A stretch of 22,770 bases of DNA from AC-32 sp046726435 (GCA_046726435.1 JBKPAM010000102.1:1-22770), one strand, 5' to 3'; numbered from the stretch's first letter, positions 14,337 to 22,082 are shown. The notes: a model not told the origin generated them from the letters alone. Numbers and translations are program-made.

Positions 14337-15589
14337 GGCGCCACCACCTCCTTGGCGATTGTCTGCTCGGCGAGCCTGATCAGCTCCGTGTCGAGGTCGT
14401 GGACGCCGACCGGGACGAGCTCGTTGTCGGCGAACACCAGCTCGACGCCTCGCTCGAGCGCGGCCTCCGCGACGACGTCGATCGCGGCGGCCTTGATCTC
14501 GACGAGGAACATCTCGGCGTCGGCGCGCGCAAGCTCCCGGCGCAAGACCTCGCGCCGCGCCAGGTTGCCGGACACCAGCATGACCTCGGCGCCGTGCTCC
14601 TCGCGCAGGTGCCGCTCGATCGCCTCGTGCGCGTAAGCGGGCGCGGTCGAGAAATACGCCACGCGCCTCCCCACCACCGGCTCGACCGGCCTCGGCCGCA
14701 GCTCGACGGGGACGACCGGAAGCTCCTTCACGTGGTGGATCGCCTCGACCAGCGCCTCGCCAACCCCTCCCGTCACCACTACGAGGTCGGAGATCAGGAT
14801 CCGGTAGGCGTTGAGGTAGCCGGTCACGACCTCGAGCGGCTGCCCGGTGCTCGTCACCAGCACCCGGCCGCCGGTCTCGACCGGCGGGATTGCCGCGCCG
14901 CTGCCGTCGAAGATGACGAGGTCGGGGCCGCGCTCCGCAGCCATCGCCGCGCCCGCGAGGAGATTCGTCTCGCCCGGCGAGCCCGCAAGGCCGCCGCCAC
15001 AGCGCCTGCAGCCGATCGTGGGAACCCCGGCGAGGGCAGCCGTCTCGAGGTAGTCCGAGGCCGCGTGCCTACCCTCGCGCGAAAGCTCGAGCAACCGCTC
15101 CAGGGTCGGCCGCACCTCGGCGACCTCCGGCTCCGGCGGCCCGCCGCGCCCCATCGCCACGACGACCACGTCACGGTCCTGCGCGAGCAGCCGCGCGAGG
15201 TGGCCGGTGACAGCGGTCTTGCCGACGCGCTTCCCGGTCCCGATCACCGACAGGGCGGGCCGGGGGAAGCGTGCGAGCTCAGGTGGGTCGAGCCGGAAGT
15301 CGGGGCCGACGTACGGCAGCCCGTGCGCGAGCACCCGGCTCGCGACGCGGAAGCGCTCACGCGGCCCGAGCACCGGCTCGTCGGAGAGGTCGACCACGAG
15401 CTCGGGCTCGAGCTCTGCGATCGCCGCCTCCAGCTCGTCCACGACCGGCACGCCGTAGTCGTCCCCGCCGCGCAGCTTCTCCATGCCGCCCGCGAGCCAA
15501 ACGCCCACGAACTCGTACGGCAGCTCTGCCAGCGCGTCGCGCACCACCGGCGCGTAGTGCTCCCCGTCCGCAATCGCCAGGGCGCGCAT
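14333..15589 (-). CDS. cpgS: cyclic 2,3-diphosphoglycerate synthetase
   Basis: This 418-residue protein matches cDPG synthetase, which closes 2,3-diphosphoglycerate to the cyclic pyrophosphate using ATP. It starts RALAIADGEHYAPVVRDAL, followed by FVGVWLAGGMEKL, and a P-loop-like SVIGTGKRVGKTAVTGHLA (GTGKRVGKT, about 117-125). Next are VVVAMGRGGPPEPE, a CRRCGGG cysteine pair, DLVIFDGSGAAIPP and the C-terminal VELVFADNELVPVG. The family was described in methanogens; bacterial members are known but little studied. The ATG at 15589 shares one base with the metallophosphoesterase stop (TAATG), and the 3' end overlaps the kinase start. The longer upstream frame is antisense of the phosphoesterase. 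Confidence 0.92.
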   Translation of the reverse strand: MRALAIADGEHYAPVVRDALAELPYEFVGVWLAGGMEKLRGGDDYGVPVVDELEAAIAELEPELVVDLSDEPVLGPRERFRVASRVLAHGLPYVGPDFRLDPPELARFPRPALSVIGTGKRVGKTAVTGHLARLLAQDRDVVVVAMGRGGPPEPEVAEVRPTLERLLELSREGRHAASDYLETAALAGVPTIGCRRCGGGLAGSPGETNLLAGAAMAAERGPDLVIFDGSGAAIPPVETGGRVLVTSTGQPLEVVTGYLNAYRILISDLVVVTGGVGEALVEAIHHVKELPVVPVELRPRPVEPVVGRRVAYFSTAPAYAHEAIERHLREEHGAEVMLVSGNLARREVLRRELARADAEMFLVEIKAAAIDVVAEAALERGVELVFADNELVPVGVHDLDTELIRLAEQTIAKEVVAP

Positions 15590-16398
15590 TACGTCCTCGC
15601 CGTGACCTCGTCCTCGATCCGCGTCGTGTACTTCTCGAACGCGCGCGTCTCGGTCGAGAACTGGATGATCCGCTCCTGCCCGTGGAAGGGGTACTTCCGC
15701 CACACGTCGACGTGGCGGTCGCTCACTTCGATCACGTTGTAACAGGGGCGCGTCTTTCCGCGGAGCCGCTGGGAAGAGACCGTCCCCGCGTTGACGACGA
15801 AGAGGTTCTCGAGCCGCCACGCGTAGGGCACGTGCTTGTGGCCCGACAGCACCAGATCGACCCCGGCTCGCTGGAGGCACTCGATGCAGTCGCCCGCGTC
15901 GTAGACCACGTTGCGCTCGCGTCCGGTGCCGGGGACCGGCAGAAGGTGGTGATGGAGAACGAAGATCCGCAGGTCGGAGGGCCCGTCGAACTGCTCCTCG
16001 ATCCAGCGGTAGCGGCCGCGCCCGATCTGGCCGTTGTCGAGGTCCGGCTCGGTCGAGTCGACTGCAACTACCGTGACTCCGTTCAGACGAAGCACCGAGT
16101 TGCGCTCGCCGAACATGTCCTCGAAGTGGACGTAGCCGACGTTGCGCGAGTCGTGGTTGCCGGGGATCACGACGAGCGAGTCGCACTCGATCCGGTCGAG
16201 GTAGCTCTTGGCCAGCGCGTACTCGTGCTTGAAGCCGAAGGTGGTGAGATCACCCGAGCAGACGACGATGTCCGGGTCGAGCTCGTTGATCTCCGACACC
16301 GCGCGCTCCAGCAGGTTCGGGACGAAGTCTGTTCCGCCGCAGTGCATGTCGGAGATCTGCGCGATCGTGAGCGTTCCGCCATTTCGACCCTGCGGCAT
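15589..16398 (-). CDS. calcineurin-like metallophosphoesterase (class III cyclic-phosphodiesterase type)
   Basis: This 269-residue protein has every metallophosphoesterase motif: ISDMH (Asp17, His19), CSGDLTTFG (Asp50), PGNHDSR (Asn81, His82), VLHHHLLPV (His149-151) and SGHKHVPY (His187, His189), so a two-metal site should form. The family splits phosphodiester or pyrophosphate bonds, CpdA being the best-known relative. As first gene of the cDPG operon, coupled to the synthetase by TAATG, it is a candidate for opening the cyclic pyrophosphate; that role is inferred only from context. The ATG has no ribosome-binding site and a -10-like TAGACT lies 6 bases upstream. Confidence 0.92.
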   Translation of the reverse strand: MPQGRNGGTLTIAQISDMHCGGTDFVPNLLERAVSEINELDPDIVVCSGDLTTFGFKHEYALAKSYLDRIECDSLVVIPGNHDSRNVGYVHFEDMFGERNSVLRLNGVTVVAVDSTEPDLDNGQIGRGRYRWIEEQFDGPSDLRIFVLHHHLLPVPGTGRERNVVYDAGDCIECLQRAGVDLVLSGHKHVPYAWRLENLFVVNAGTVSSQRLRGKTRPCYNVIEVSDRHVDVWRKYPFHGQERIIQFSTETRAFEKYTTRIEDEVTART

Positions 16399-16404
16399 GG
16401 CGGA

Positions 16405-16410
16405 AGTCTA
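16405..16410 (-). promoter_or_regulatory. candidate leaderless -10 element of the cDPG operon
   Basis: On the minus strand TAGACT is followed by six bases and then the ATG at 16398, with no Shine-Dalgarno sequence. It lies in the 88-base divergent spacer shared with the SARP-cyclase gene, so both promoters could be controlled from one site. Confidence 0.45.
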
Positions 16411-16486
16411 GAGCCGGTAGTGCCTTGCCTAGTAGCAGCAGGTTTTCGGTGCTACCTTCGCCCCCAGGAGTCATCGGAGGGCAACG

Positions 16487-19400
16487 ATGGAGTACCGGGT
16501 CCTGGGGTCGCTCGAGGTGCTCGACGGCAGCGGGCAACCGGTCCCGCTCGGCGGCACCAGGCAGCAGAGCGTGCTGGGATCCCTGCTGCTGCACGCCGGT
16601 CGCACGGTCTCGCTCGAGCGGCTCGTCGACGAGCTCTGGGAGACGCCGCCGGAGACCGCCGCCAAGACGGTTCAGGTGTACGTCTCGCGTCTTCGCCGGC
16701 TCCTCGCCCCGGGCGCGATCGAGAGCAGAGGCGGCGGCTACGCGCTCGTCCTGAACGGCTCCGCTCTCGACCTCGACCGCTTCGAGCAGCTCGCCGGCGA
16801 AGGCCACAGGGCGCTAGGCGAGGGCGACCACGAGCGTGCGGCGGGGCTCCTGCAAGACGCCCTTGCGCTCTGGCGGGGCCCGGCGCTCGCCGGCCTGGCG
16901 ACGGAGGCGTTACGCCGCGAGGCCGAGCGGCTCGAAGAGCTAAGACTCCAAGCGCTCGAGGACCGGCTCGAGGCCGACCTCGGCCGCGGCCGCCAGCGCG
17001 AGATCGTGCCCGAGCTCCGGGCGCTCGTCGGGGAGCATCCGTTCCGCGAGCGCCTGCGCGGACAGCTGATGCTCGCGCTCTACCGCACGGGACGGCAGAC
17101 GGATGCGCTCGAGGCCTACCGCGACTACCGGGCGCTCCTGACCGACGAGCTCGGGCTCGAGCCGAGCGCGGAGCTTCGAAGCCTCGAGCAGCGGATGCTC
17201 GTGCACGACCCCGAGCTCCGGACGACTCCGACGAGCGAGCTCCCGGCTGCGCCCGCAGCGCCTGTTGCTGCGCCGTCTCTACAACATGCGGTCCGCGGCC
17301 GACGCCCCGCGACGGTGGTCTTCGCAGACGTCGTCGACTCCACCGCCCTCGGAGAGCTCCTCGACCCGGAGTCGGTGCACAGGCTCCTGGAGCGGTACTC
17401 GGAGATCGCGAGGGAGATCCTCGAGCGGCACGGAGGCGAGATCGAGAAGTTCATCGGCGACGCCGTCGTCGCGTTCTTCGGTCTGACCGAGCTCCACGAG
17501 GACGACGCGCTGAGAGCCGTGCGAGCCGCAGTCGAGTTGCGCGACGCGGTCACGGTCCTCCGCGACGATCTGAAGCGGTCGAGCGGGATCGAGCTCGGGA
17601 TCAGGATCGCCGTGAACTCCGGGGACGTCTTCGTCGGCGCAGGTGCGGGGCGAGAGGTCTTCGCCACCGGCGATTCCGTCAACGTCGCGGCCCGGCTGGA
17701 GCAGTTCGCCGAGGCGTGGGAGATCCTGCTCGGAGACCGAACCTACCGGCTAGTCGAGCCCTGTGTCCGTGCGGAGCCGCTCGAGCCGCTCACGGTCAAG
17801 GGTCGCGCCGCACCGGTGCAGGCGTGGAGGCTGCTGGAGCTGGCAACGCGAGACGCGGTCGTGGCGCGGCCCGGAACGCCCTTCGTCGGCCGGGAGCGCG
17901 AGTGGAACGAGGTTCGAGACGCGTTCGCGCTGACGCGCGACGAGCAGACCTGCGGGCTCTGCACGATCGTCGGGCCGGCGGGGATCGGCAAGACGCGCCT
18001 CGCCCGCGAGCTGGTGACCGAGGTCGGCGCCCACGCCACGGTCGCCGTCGGACAATGCCGCTCCTACGGGGAAGGGATCACGTACCACCCCCTGATCGAG
18101 ATCGTGCAGCAGCTGGCGGGAGATGACCCGGGCGAGGGCATCCCGGAGCTGTTGGGCTCCGGCGAGGAGCCCGAGCTTGTCGCGCGGCGTATACGAGGCC
18201 TGGTCGGCTTGTCTGACGAGACCGCTCCGGCGGAGGAGACCTTCTGGGCGGTTCGGAGGCTGTTCGAGGCGGCGGCCGCAGAGCGCCCGTTGATCGTCGG
18301 CTTCGAAGATGTTCATTGGGCCGAGCCTCTGCTGCTCGACCTGATCGAGTACCTCGTCGGCTTCTCGGCTGGTTCGCCGATCTTCGTGCTCTGCCTCGCC
18401 CGGCCGGAGCTCCTCGAGATCCGACCGTCGTGGGCGGCCGGCGGACGAAATCGATCCATGGTGGCCGTGGATGCCCTCTCCCAGGCGGACGCACGGAGGC
18501 TCGTCGGATCGCTGGCACCGGGCGGGCTGGACTCGCTCGAGACGGCCAGGATCGTCCGGATCGCCGAGGGCAACCCGCTGTTCCTCGAACAGCTCGTCGC
18601 GACCGACGAAGAGCGCGGTGAGACGACGGCGCTGCCCCCGAGCATCCAGGCCGTGCTCGCCGCCCGTATCGCCGGGCTCGACCCCGCCGAGCGCACGGTG
18701 CTCGAACGGGCTTCCGTGGAAGGCCGGAACTTCAGGTGGAGCTCGGTCGGCGCGCTTCTCTCCGAGAGCGACCGCGACGCTCTCGGGCAGCACCTGATGG
18801 CGCTCGTGCGCAGAGGCCTGATCCAGCCGGATCCGTCCGCCTCCTCGGTCGAGGACGCCTTCAGGTTCAAGCACGCGCTCATTCAGGAGGCGGCCTACGA
18901 CGGGCTGTCGAAGGAAGTGCGGGCGGACTTGCACGAGCGCCTGGCGAGCCGGCTCAGCGCGGCACCAGACGGCGAGGACGAGATCATTGGCTTCCATCTC
19001 GAGCAGTCGTACCACTGCAGGCTCGAGCTCGGGCTCGTCGGCGAGCGCGAGCTGATGCTCGCCCGCGAGGCCATGACGAGGCTCGAGACGGCCGGCCGGA
19101 AGGCGTTCGTGCTAGGAGATCCGGCAGCCTGCGCCGACCTGCTCGGGCGGGCGACGTCGCTCCTCCCGCCCGACGACCCGGCTCGCCTCGCAGTGCTACC
19201 AACGCTCGGGGCGGCGCTCTTCGAAGCCGGCCGCCTCATGGATGCCGACCACGTCCTCACCGAGGCAATCGAGCGTTCGAGCGAGGACGAACTCCTGCAG
19301 GCGCGCGCTCGCGTCGAGCAGCAGTTCGTTCGACTCCAGGCGGAGGCGGCCGGCTCGGTCGCAGAGGCGGAGGACGTGGTTGGCGCCGCGCTTCGAGTCT

Positions 19401-20290
19401 TCGAGCGGTTCGAAGACGAGCTCGGCCAGTGCCGGGCGTGGTCCCTGAGAGCACTGTCCGAGTGGATCCAGGGACAGGTCGCGAACGCCGACGAGGCGTG
19501 GCGCTGCGCCGCCGAACACGCGCGACACGCGGGTGACGAGCGGGAGCTGTTCGAAATTCTCGACTGGCGGGCCTCGGCGGCGCTGATCGGCCCGACACCC
19601 GTCCCAGACGCGATCAGGCGCTGCGACGACATTCGAGAGCAAGTTCAGAGCAGCCCGGTTGCCGTCGCCCAGATGCTCCATCCGCTGGCGGCCCTCCACG
19701 CCATGCAAGGTGAGTTCGACGTGGCTCGCTCACTCACGGGCGAGGCCAATGCGATCGTCGACAAGCTCGGTCACATGTACGGCGCGGGTGTCGAACAACA
19801 CGAAGCGTCGGTGGACCTGCTGGCGGGTGAGCCGGCCCGCGCGGAGGAACGGCTGCGTTGGGCCTACGAGCGCCTGGACGAGATGGGCGAGAAAGCACTG
19901 CTCGCCACGACTGCCGCGATGTTGGCTCAGGCGCTCTATGCGCAAGGCCGGTTTGACGACGCTGAGGGCTTCTGCCGGACGAGCCGCGACGCCGCCGCAG
20001 CCGACGACCTCTCGGCGCAGGTCGAATGCAAGAGCGCCAGTGCGAAGATCCTCGCGCGCCACGGAAGAGGCGAGGAGGCGGAAGCCCTTGCCAGGGACGC
20101 CGTGGCGCTCGTCGCGGCGACGGACTTGCTCACGCACCACGGAGACGCGATGCTCGACCTGGCCGAGGTACTCGAGCTGGGCGGGAAGACGGCAGAGGCT
20201 CAAGCAGCCAATCGAGAGGCGCTCGAGCTCTACGAGCGCAAAGGAAACCTGGTCTCGGCCAAGCGGGCTGAGTCACGACTCGCGCGGTGA
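16487..20290 (+). CDS. SARP/BTAD regulator fused to class III adenylate cyclase, AAA ATPase and TPR domains
   Basis: This is a 1267-residue fusion. Residues 1-95 are a winged-helix DNA-binding domain (YRVLGSLEVLDGSGQPVPLGG, YVSRLRRLL). Residues 96-250 form a bacterial transcriptional activation domain (ALYRTGRQTDALEAYRDYR). Residues about 273-450 are a class III nucleotide cyclase with metal Asp281 and Asp325 (VVFADVVDST, EKFIGDAVVAFFG) and GDSVNVAARLE, so it looks competent. An AAA/NB-ARC ATPase follows with Walker A GPAGIGKT (496-503) and Walker B LIVGFEDVHWAE. From about residue 850 there are TPR-like helices. GGAGGG precedes the ATG by 5 bases. Such proteins are AfsR-like signal integrators. 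It is divergent from the cDPG operon and heads an operon with two paralogous unknown genes. Confidence 0.93.
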   Translation: MEYRVLGSLEVLDGSGQPVPLGGTRQQSVLGSLLLHAGRTVSLERLVDELWETPPETAAKTVQVYVSRLRRLLAPGAIESRGGGYALVLNGSALDLDRFEQLAGEGHRALGEGDHERAAGLLQDALALWRGPALAGLATEALRREAERLEELRLQALEDRLEADLGRGRQREIVPELRALVGEHPFRERLRGQLMLALYRTGRQTDALEAYRDYRALLTDELGLEPSAELRSLEQRMLVHDPELRTTPTSELPAAPAAPVAAPSLQHAVRGRRPATVVFADVVDSTALGELLDPESVHRLLERYSEIAREILERHGGEIEKFIGDAVVAFFGLTELHEDDALRAVRAAVELRDAVTVLRDDLKRSSGIELGIRIAVNSGDVFVGAGAGREVFATGDSVNVAARLEQFAEAWEILLGDRTYRLVEPCVRAEPLEPLTVKGRAAPVQAWRLLELATRDAVVARPGTPFVGREREWNEVRDAFALTRDEQTCGLCTIVGPAGIGKTRLARELVTEVGAHATVAVGQCRSYGEGITYHPLIEIVQQLAGDDPGEGIPELLGSGEEPELVARRIRGLVGLSDETAPAEETFWAVRRLFEAAAAERPLIVGFEDVHWAEPLLLDLIEYLVGFSAGSPIFVLCLARPELLEIRPSWAAGGRNRSMVAVDALSQADARRLVGSLAPGGLDSLETARIVRIAEGNPLFLEQLVATDEERGETTALPPSIQAVLAARIAGLDPAERTVLERASVEGRNFRWSSVGALLSESDRDALGQHLMALVRRGLIQPDPSASSVEDAFRFKHALIQEAAYDGLSKEVRADLHERLASRLSAAPDGEDEIIGFHLEQSYHCRLELGLVGERELMLAREAMTRLETAGRKAFVLGDPAACADLLGRATSLLPPDDPARLAVLPTLGAALFEAGRLMDADHVLTEAIERSSEDELLQARARVEQQFVRLQAEAAGSVAEAEDVVGAALRVFERFEDELGQCRAWSLRALSEWIQGQVANADEAWRCAAEHARHAGDERELFEILDWRASAALIGPTPVPDAIRRCDDIREQVQSSPVAVAQMLHPLAALHAMQGEFDVARSLTGEANAIVDKLGHMYGAGVEQHEASVDLLAGEPARAEERLRWAYERLDEMGEKALLATTAAMLAQALYAQGRFDDAEGFCRTSRDAAAADDLSAQVECKSASAKILARHGRGEEAEALARDAVALVAATDLLTHHGDAMLDLAEVLELGGKTAEAQAANREALELYERKGNLVSAKRAESRLAR

Positions 20291-20315
20291 GATCGGTGCG
20301 ACCCGGGAGGTGGAG

Positions 20316-20738
20316 ATGCACGGAAAGTTCGACAAGAAATTGACGTTGCCGGCCGACCCGGACGGCCAGATCGAGGTCAAGGGACCGTTCGAGGGAGATG
20401 GCGACGAACGAGACGACGCGGTGATCCACTTTCTGATCGTGCAGGGCGGCGAGGACCGCCAGGCTCCTGCTGACCAGACAGTGACCGTGATCGGTCTCGG
20501 CTCGTGGAAGAAGGGACAGAAGGAGTGGTCCGGCACCGCGCCCCGCAAGGGCCGGCTGCCGTCAGGTGGCGACGGGTGGCTTCAGACCGGGCTTGCGCGG
20601 GGCATCGGTCTGGCGATTGGGCTCAAGCCGGAGAGCCTGACGAAGGACGATCCTCCCAAGTTCGATCCTCCCTCCTACCAGACCCTTACCTGGTGCGCGG
20701 ACTTTCAACTCGTAGACGGATCGAGAACGGCCGTGTGA
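20316..20738 (+). CDS. uncharacterised protein, first of a tandem paralogous pair
   Basis: This 140-residue protein reads MHGKFDKKLTLPADPDGQIE, then DDAVIHFLIVQGG, TVIGLGSWKKGQKEWSGTA, WLQTGLARGIGLAIGLKPE and FDPPSYQTLTWCADFQLV. I see no signal peptide or clear membrane helix. I do not recognise the family; short alternating strands suggest a beta-rich fold. It starts 25 bases after the regulator stop with GGGAGG 5 bases before the ATG, so it is very probably in the same operon. It is clearly homologous to the next gene (see there). Confidence 0.8.
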   Translation: MHGKFDKKLTLPADPDGQIEVKGPFEGDGDERDDAVIHFLIVQGGEDRQAPADQTVTVIGLGSWKKGQKEWSGTAPRKGRLPSGGDGWLQTGLARGIGLAIGLKPESLTKDDPPKFDPPSYQTLTWCADFQLVDGSRTAV

Positions 20739-20760
20739 ACGACGAGGGGAGGTGTGCGAA

Positions 20761-21135
20761 GTGAACGGTATGTTCCATAGGATCTTGCCGCTCGGATCGG
20801 CCGGCAAGGTGGCCATCGCGGGGAAGTTCACGCCCGACCGGAACGAAAAGGCACAGGTCGCGAAGGTCCTGTTCCTGGTCGTCCAGGGCAATGGCCCAAA
20901 CGCGGTTACCGTCGAGGGCGAAGGGCAGTGGGTAGCGGGAGGCCCGAACGAGTGGACGGGCAAGGTGAGCCGTACCGGCCCTCTGGCAGGAGGAGGGACC
21001 GGGTCGCTCGTCCAGGGATTTGCGCGGGGCATTGCGCTGGCGATCGTCGTGAAGCCCGGCAAGCTGACGGGCTCGAGATTCGATCCTCCGACGATCCAGG
21101 CGCTTACGTGGTGTTCTGACTTCGAGTTCGTGTAG
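20761..21135 (+). CDS. uncharacterised protein, second of a tandem paralogous pair
   Basis: This 124-residue protein reads MFHRILPLGSAGKVAIAGKF, AKVLFLVVQGNGPNAVTVEG, NEWTGKVSRTGPL, GSLVQGFARGIALAIVVKPG and FDPPTIQALTWCSDFEFV. It shares with its upstream neighbour the order F-L-I/V-VQG, EW-G, G-ARGI-LAI--KP, FDPP--Q-LTWC-DF. I chose the GTG at 20761 because AGGGGAGG ends 8 bases before it; the ATG at 20770 and GTG at 20752 are alternatives. It lies 22 bases after the first copy. Function unknown; a role as target or partner of the cyclase-regulator is inferred from the operon only. Confidence 0.8.
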   Translation: MNGMFHRILPLGSAGKVAIAGKFTPDRNEKAQVAKVLFLVVQGNGPNAVTVEGEGQWVAGGPNEWTGKVSRTGPLAGGGTGSLVQGFARGIALAIVVKPGKLTGSRFDPPTIQALTWCSDFEFV

Positions 21136-21173
21136 CACGCTGCGGTACCGGCAGGCGCGACGGACCAGAGCAT

Positions 21174-21223
21174 CGGCCGCGCGCCGGGAGATCCTCGTTC
21201 TCGATCTCCGCGGCGCGCGGCCG
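21174..21223. terminator. long hairpin terminator between convergent genes
   Basis: Arms at 21174-21193 and 21203-21223 pair over 20 bases with a single bulged base and a 9-base loop (CTCGTTCTC). It sits between the end of the regulator operon and the end of the convergent small gene, as a shared terminator would. No U-tract follows, which is usual in very GC-rich genomes. Confidence 0.65.
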
Positions 21224-21236
21224 TGCCCTCTCCCGA

Positions 21237-21437
21237 CTAGGCGTGATATGCCGGAATGTGGCGGCCCTTGATGTGGCGTAGCCGGCCGACGCGGGCGAAC
21301 AGCTGGGTGGAGAACCCTTCACGAGGCGCCTCGGCTTCGTCGAGCCGCGGGCCGCGGGCGCTTCGCATCTCCTCTGCCAGCCGGTCGGCATGCTCGCGGG
21401 CGAGTCTGTTTCGGCTGGGGGTGTCGTAGTAGATCAT
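21237..21437 (-). CDS. small basic protein of unknown function
   Basis: This 66-residue protein reads MIYYDTPSRNRLAREHADRL, AEEMRSARGPRLDEAEAPRE, GFSTQLFARVGRLRHIKGRH. It is highly charged, without hydrophobic segments, and the first half should be an amphipathic helix. An excellent AAGGAG ribosome-binding site lies 5 bases before the ATG, which makes translation likely. I do not recognise the family. It lies downstream of the secreted-protein gene on the same strand but behind a strong hairpin, so it is probably separately transcribed. Confidence 0.7.
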   Translation of the reverse strand: MIYYDTPSRNRLAREHADRLAEEMRSARGPRLDEAEAPREGFSTQLFARVGRLRHIKGRHIPAYHA

Positions 21438-21463
21438 CGTTTCTCCTTTCGTCTTGGCCTGGC

Positions 21464-21497
21464 GACGAGCGGGCCCCTGTCGGCGGGCCCGCTCGTC
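21464..21497. terminator. perfect 13-bp hairpin terminator
   Basis: GACGAGCGGGCCC (21464-21476) and GGGCCCGCTCGTC (21485-21497) pair perfectly around an 8-base loop. It lies 19 bases beyond the stop of the minus-strand secreted-protein gene and 27 bases upstream of the next small gene, so it likely ends the former transcript. Confidence 0.6.
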
Positions 21498-21515
21498 GTG
21501 CAGCGATGGAGCGAC

Positions 21516-21992
21516 CTACGAGGTCCTGAGGTTGTGACCGCGGTGGCGCAAGGCGACGACGCCGGTTCCGATGAGCGCCATCAGCCCGAGGAGCGCGCCT
21601 GCACCGATGCCGGCGTCACTCCACTGGAAGTCCGTCCCCGTCGAGGTCGACGGCGAGCTGACGAGCTCGTTCCTGACGGGGTTGTCGACGGCGAACCGCT
21701 CGTCGATCCCGCGCTCCAGCGTCAGCGACGCGAGTCCGTAGCTCGGCTTGACCGGCTTCTGCCGCAGCGGATTGCCCGTGACGAACCGCTCGTGATTCCC
21801 GCGCTCGAGCGTCAGCTGCTTGTAGTCGCCGAGGCCGTACAGCTGATTCATGCCTTGGCTGCGAAGCAGCTCCGCCCGGAACGCCTGGTACTCGGGCGTG
21901 ATGCCCGTCGACTTGGCGGCTGCTCCTTGAACGACTGCCAGCGACGTCGCCAGCGCGACGACCGCCGTTCCGATGATTGCGAGCTTCTTCAT
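21516..21992 (-). CDS. secreted, membrane-anchored protein with internal repeat
   Basis: This 158-residue protein has a signal peptide (MKKLAIIGTAVVALATSLAV, likely cleavage after VQGAAA, about residue 26). The extracellular part contains two copies of L-T-L-E-R-G-x-x-E-R-F-x-x-x-N-P-x-R (residues 60-77 and 90-107) and a Ser/Thr-rich linker. A C-terminal hydrophobic helix (IGAGALLGLMALIGTGVVAL, about 129-148) is followed by RHRGHNLR. The layout is that of a type I, cell-surface protein with a short cytosolic tail. AAAGGAG lies 6 bases before the ATG. Function unknown. Confidence 0.78.
   Translation of the reverse strand: MKKLAIIGTAVVALATSLAVVQGAAAKSTGITPEYQAFRAELLRSQGMNQLYGLGDYKQLTLERGNHERFVTGNPLRQKPVKPSYGLASLTLERGIDERFAVDNPVRNELVSSPSTSTGTDFQWSDAGIGAGALLGLMALIGTGVVALRHRGHNLRTS
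21681..21815. repeat. two diverged 45-bp direct repeats in the secreted-protein gene
   Basis: Segments 21681-21725 and 21771-21815 match at about three quarters of positions, 90 bases apart, sharing for example GAACCGCTCGT and CCCGCGCTC. They encode the repeated L-T-L-E-R-G motif, so the gene contains an internal duplication of about 30 codons. Confidence 0.6.
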
Positions 21993-22057
21993 GATCGGCT
22001 CCTTTCGCTTGCTCGCTCCATCCCTGACTGCCAACTCGACGGGATGGAGGCAGCAGC

Positions 22058-22082
22058 GCGGTAGCAACCGGGTTGCAACCGC
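22058..22082. terminator. hairpin after the PiT transporter gene
   Basis: GCGGTAGCAAC (22058-22068) pairs with GTTGCAACCGC (22072-22082) with one mismatch and a CGG loop. It begins 9 bases beyond the transporter stop. It may end that transcript, or serve as an operator for the secreted-protein gene starting 66 bases further on. Confidence 0.45.

Noticed and set aside
15590..16186. An N-terminal extension of cDPG synthetase
   Set aside because: It is an overlapping frame of the metallophosphoesterase with arginine-rich, domain-free translation. The ATG at 15589 begins exactly at the conserved region.
15271..18126. A 951-codon plus-strand open frame spanning the phosphoesterase and the regulator gene
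   Set aside because: The translation is Arg/Ala/Pro-rich with no domains, and it covers the antisense of one well-supported gene and the wrong frame of another. It is a high-GC artefact.
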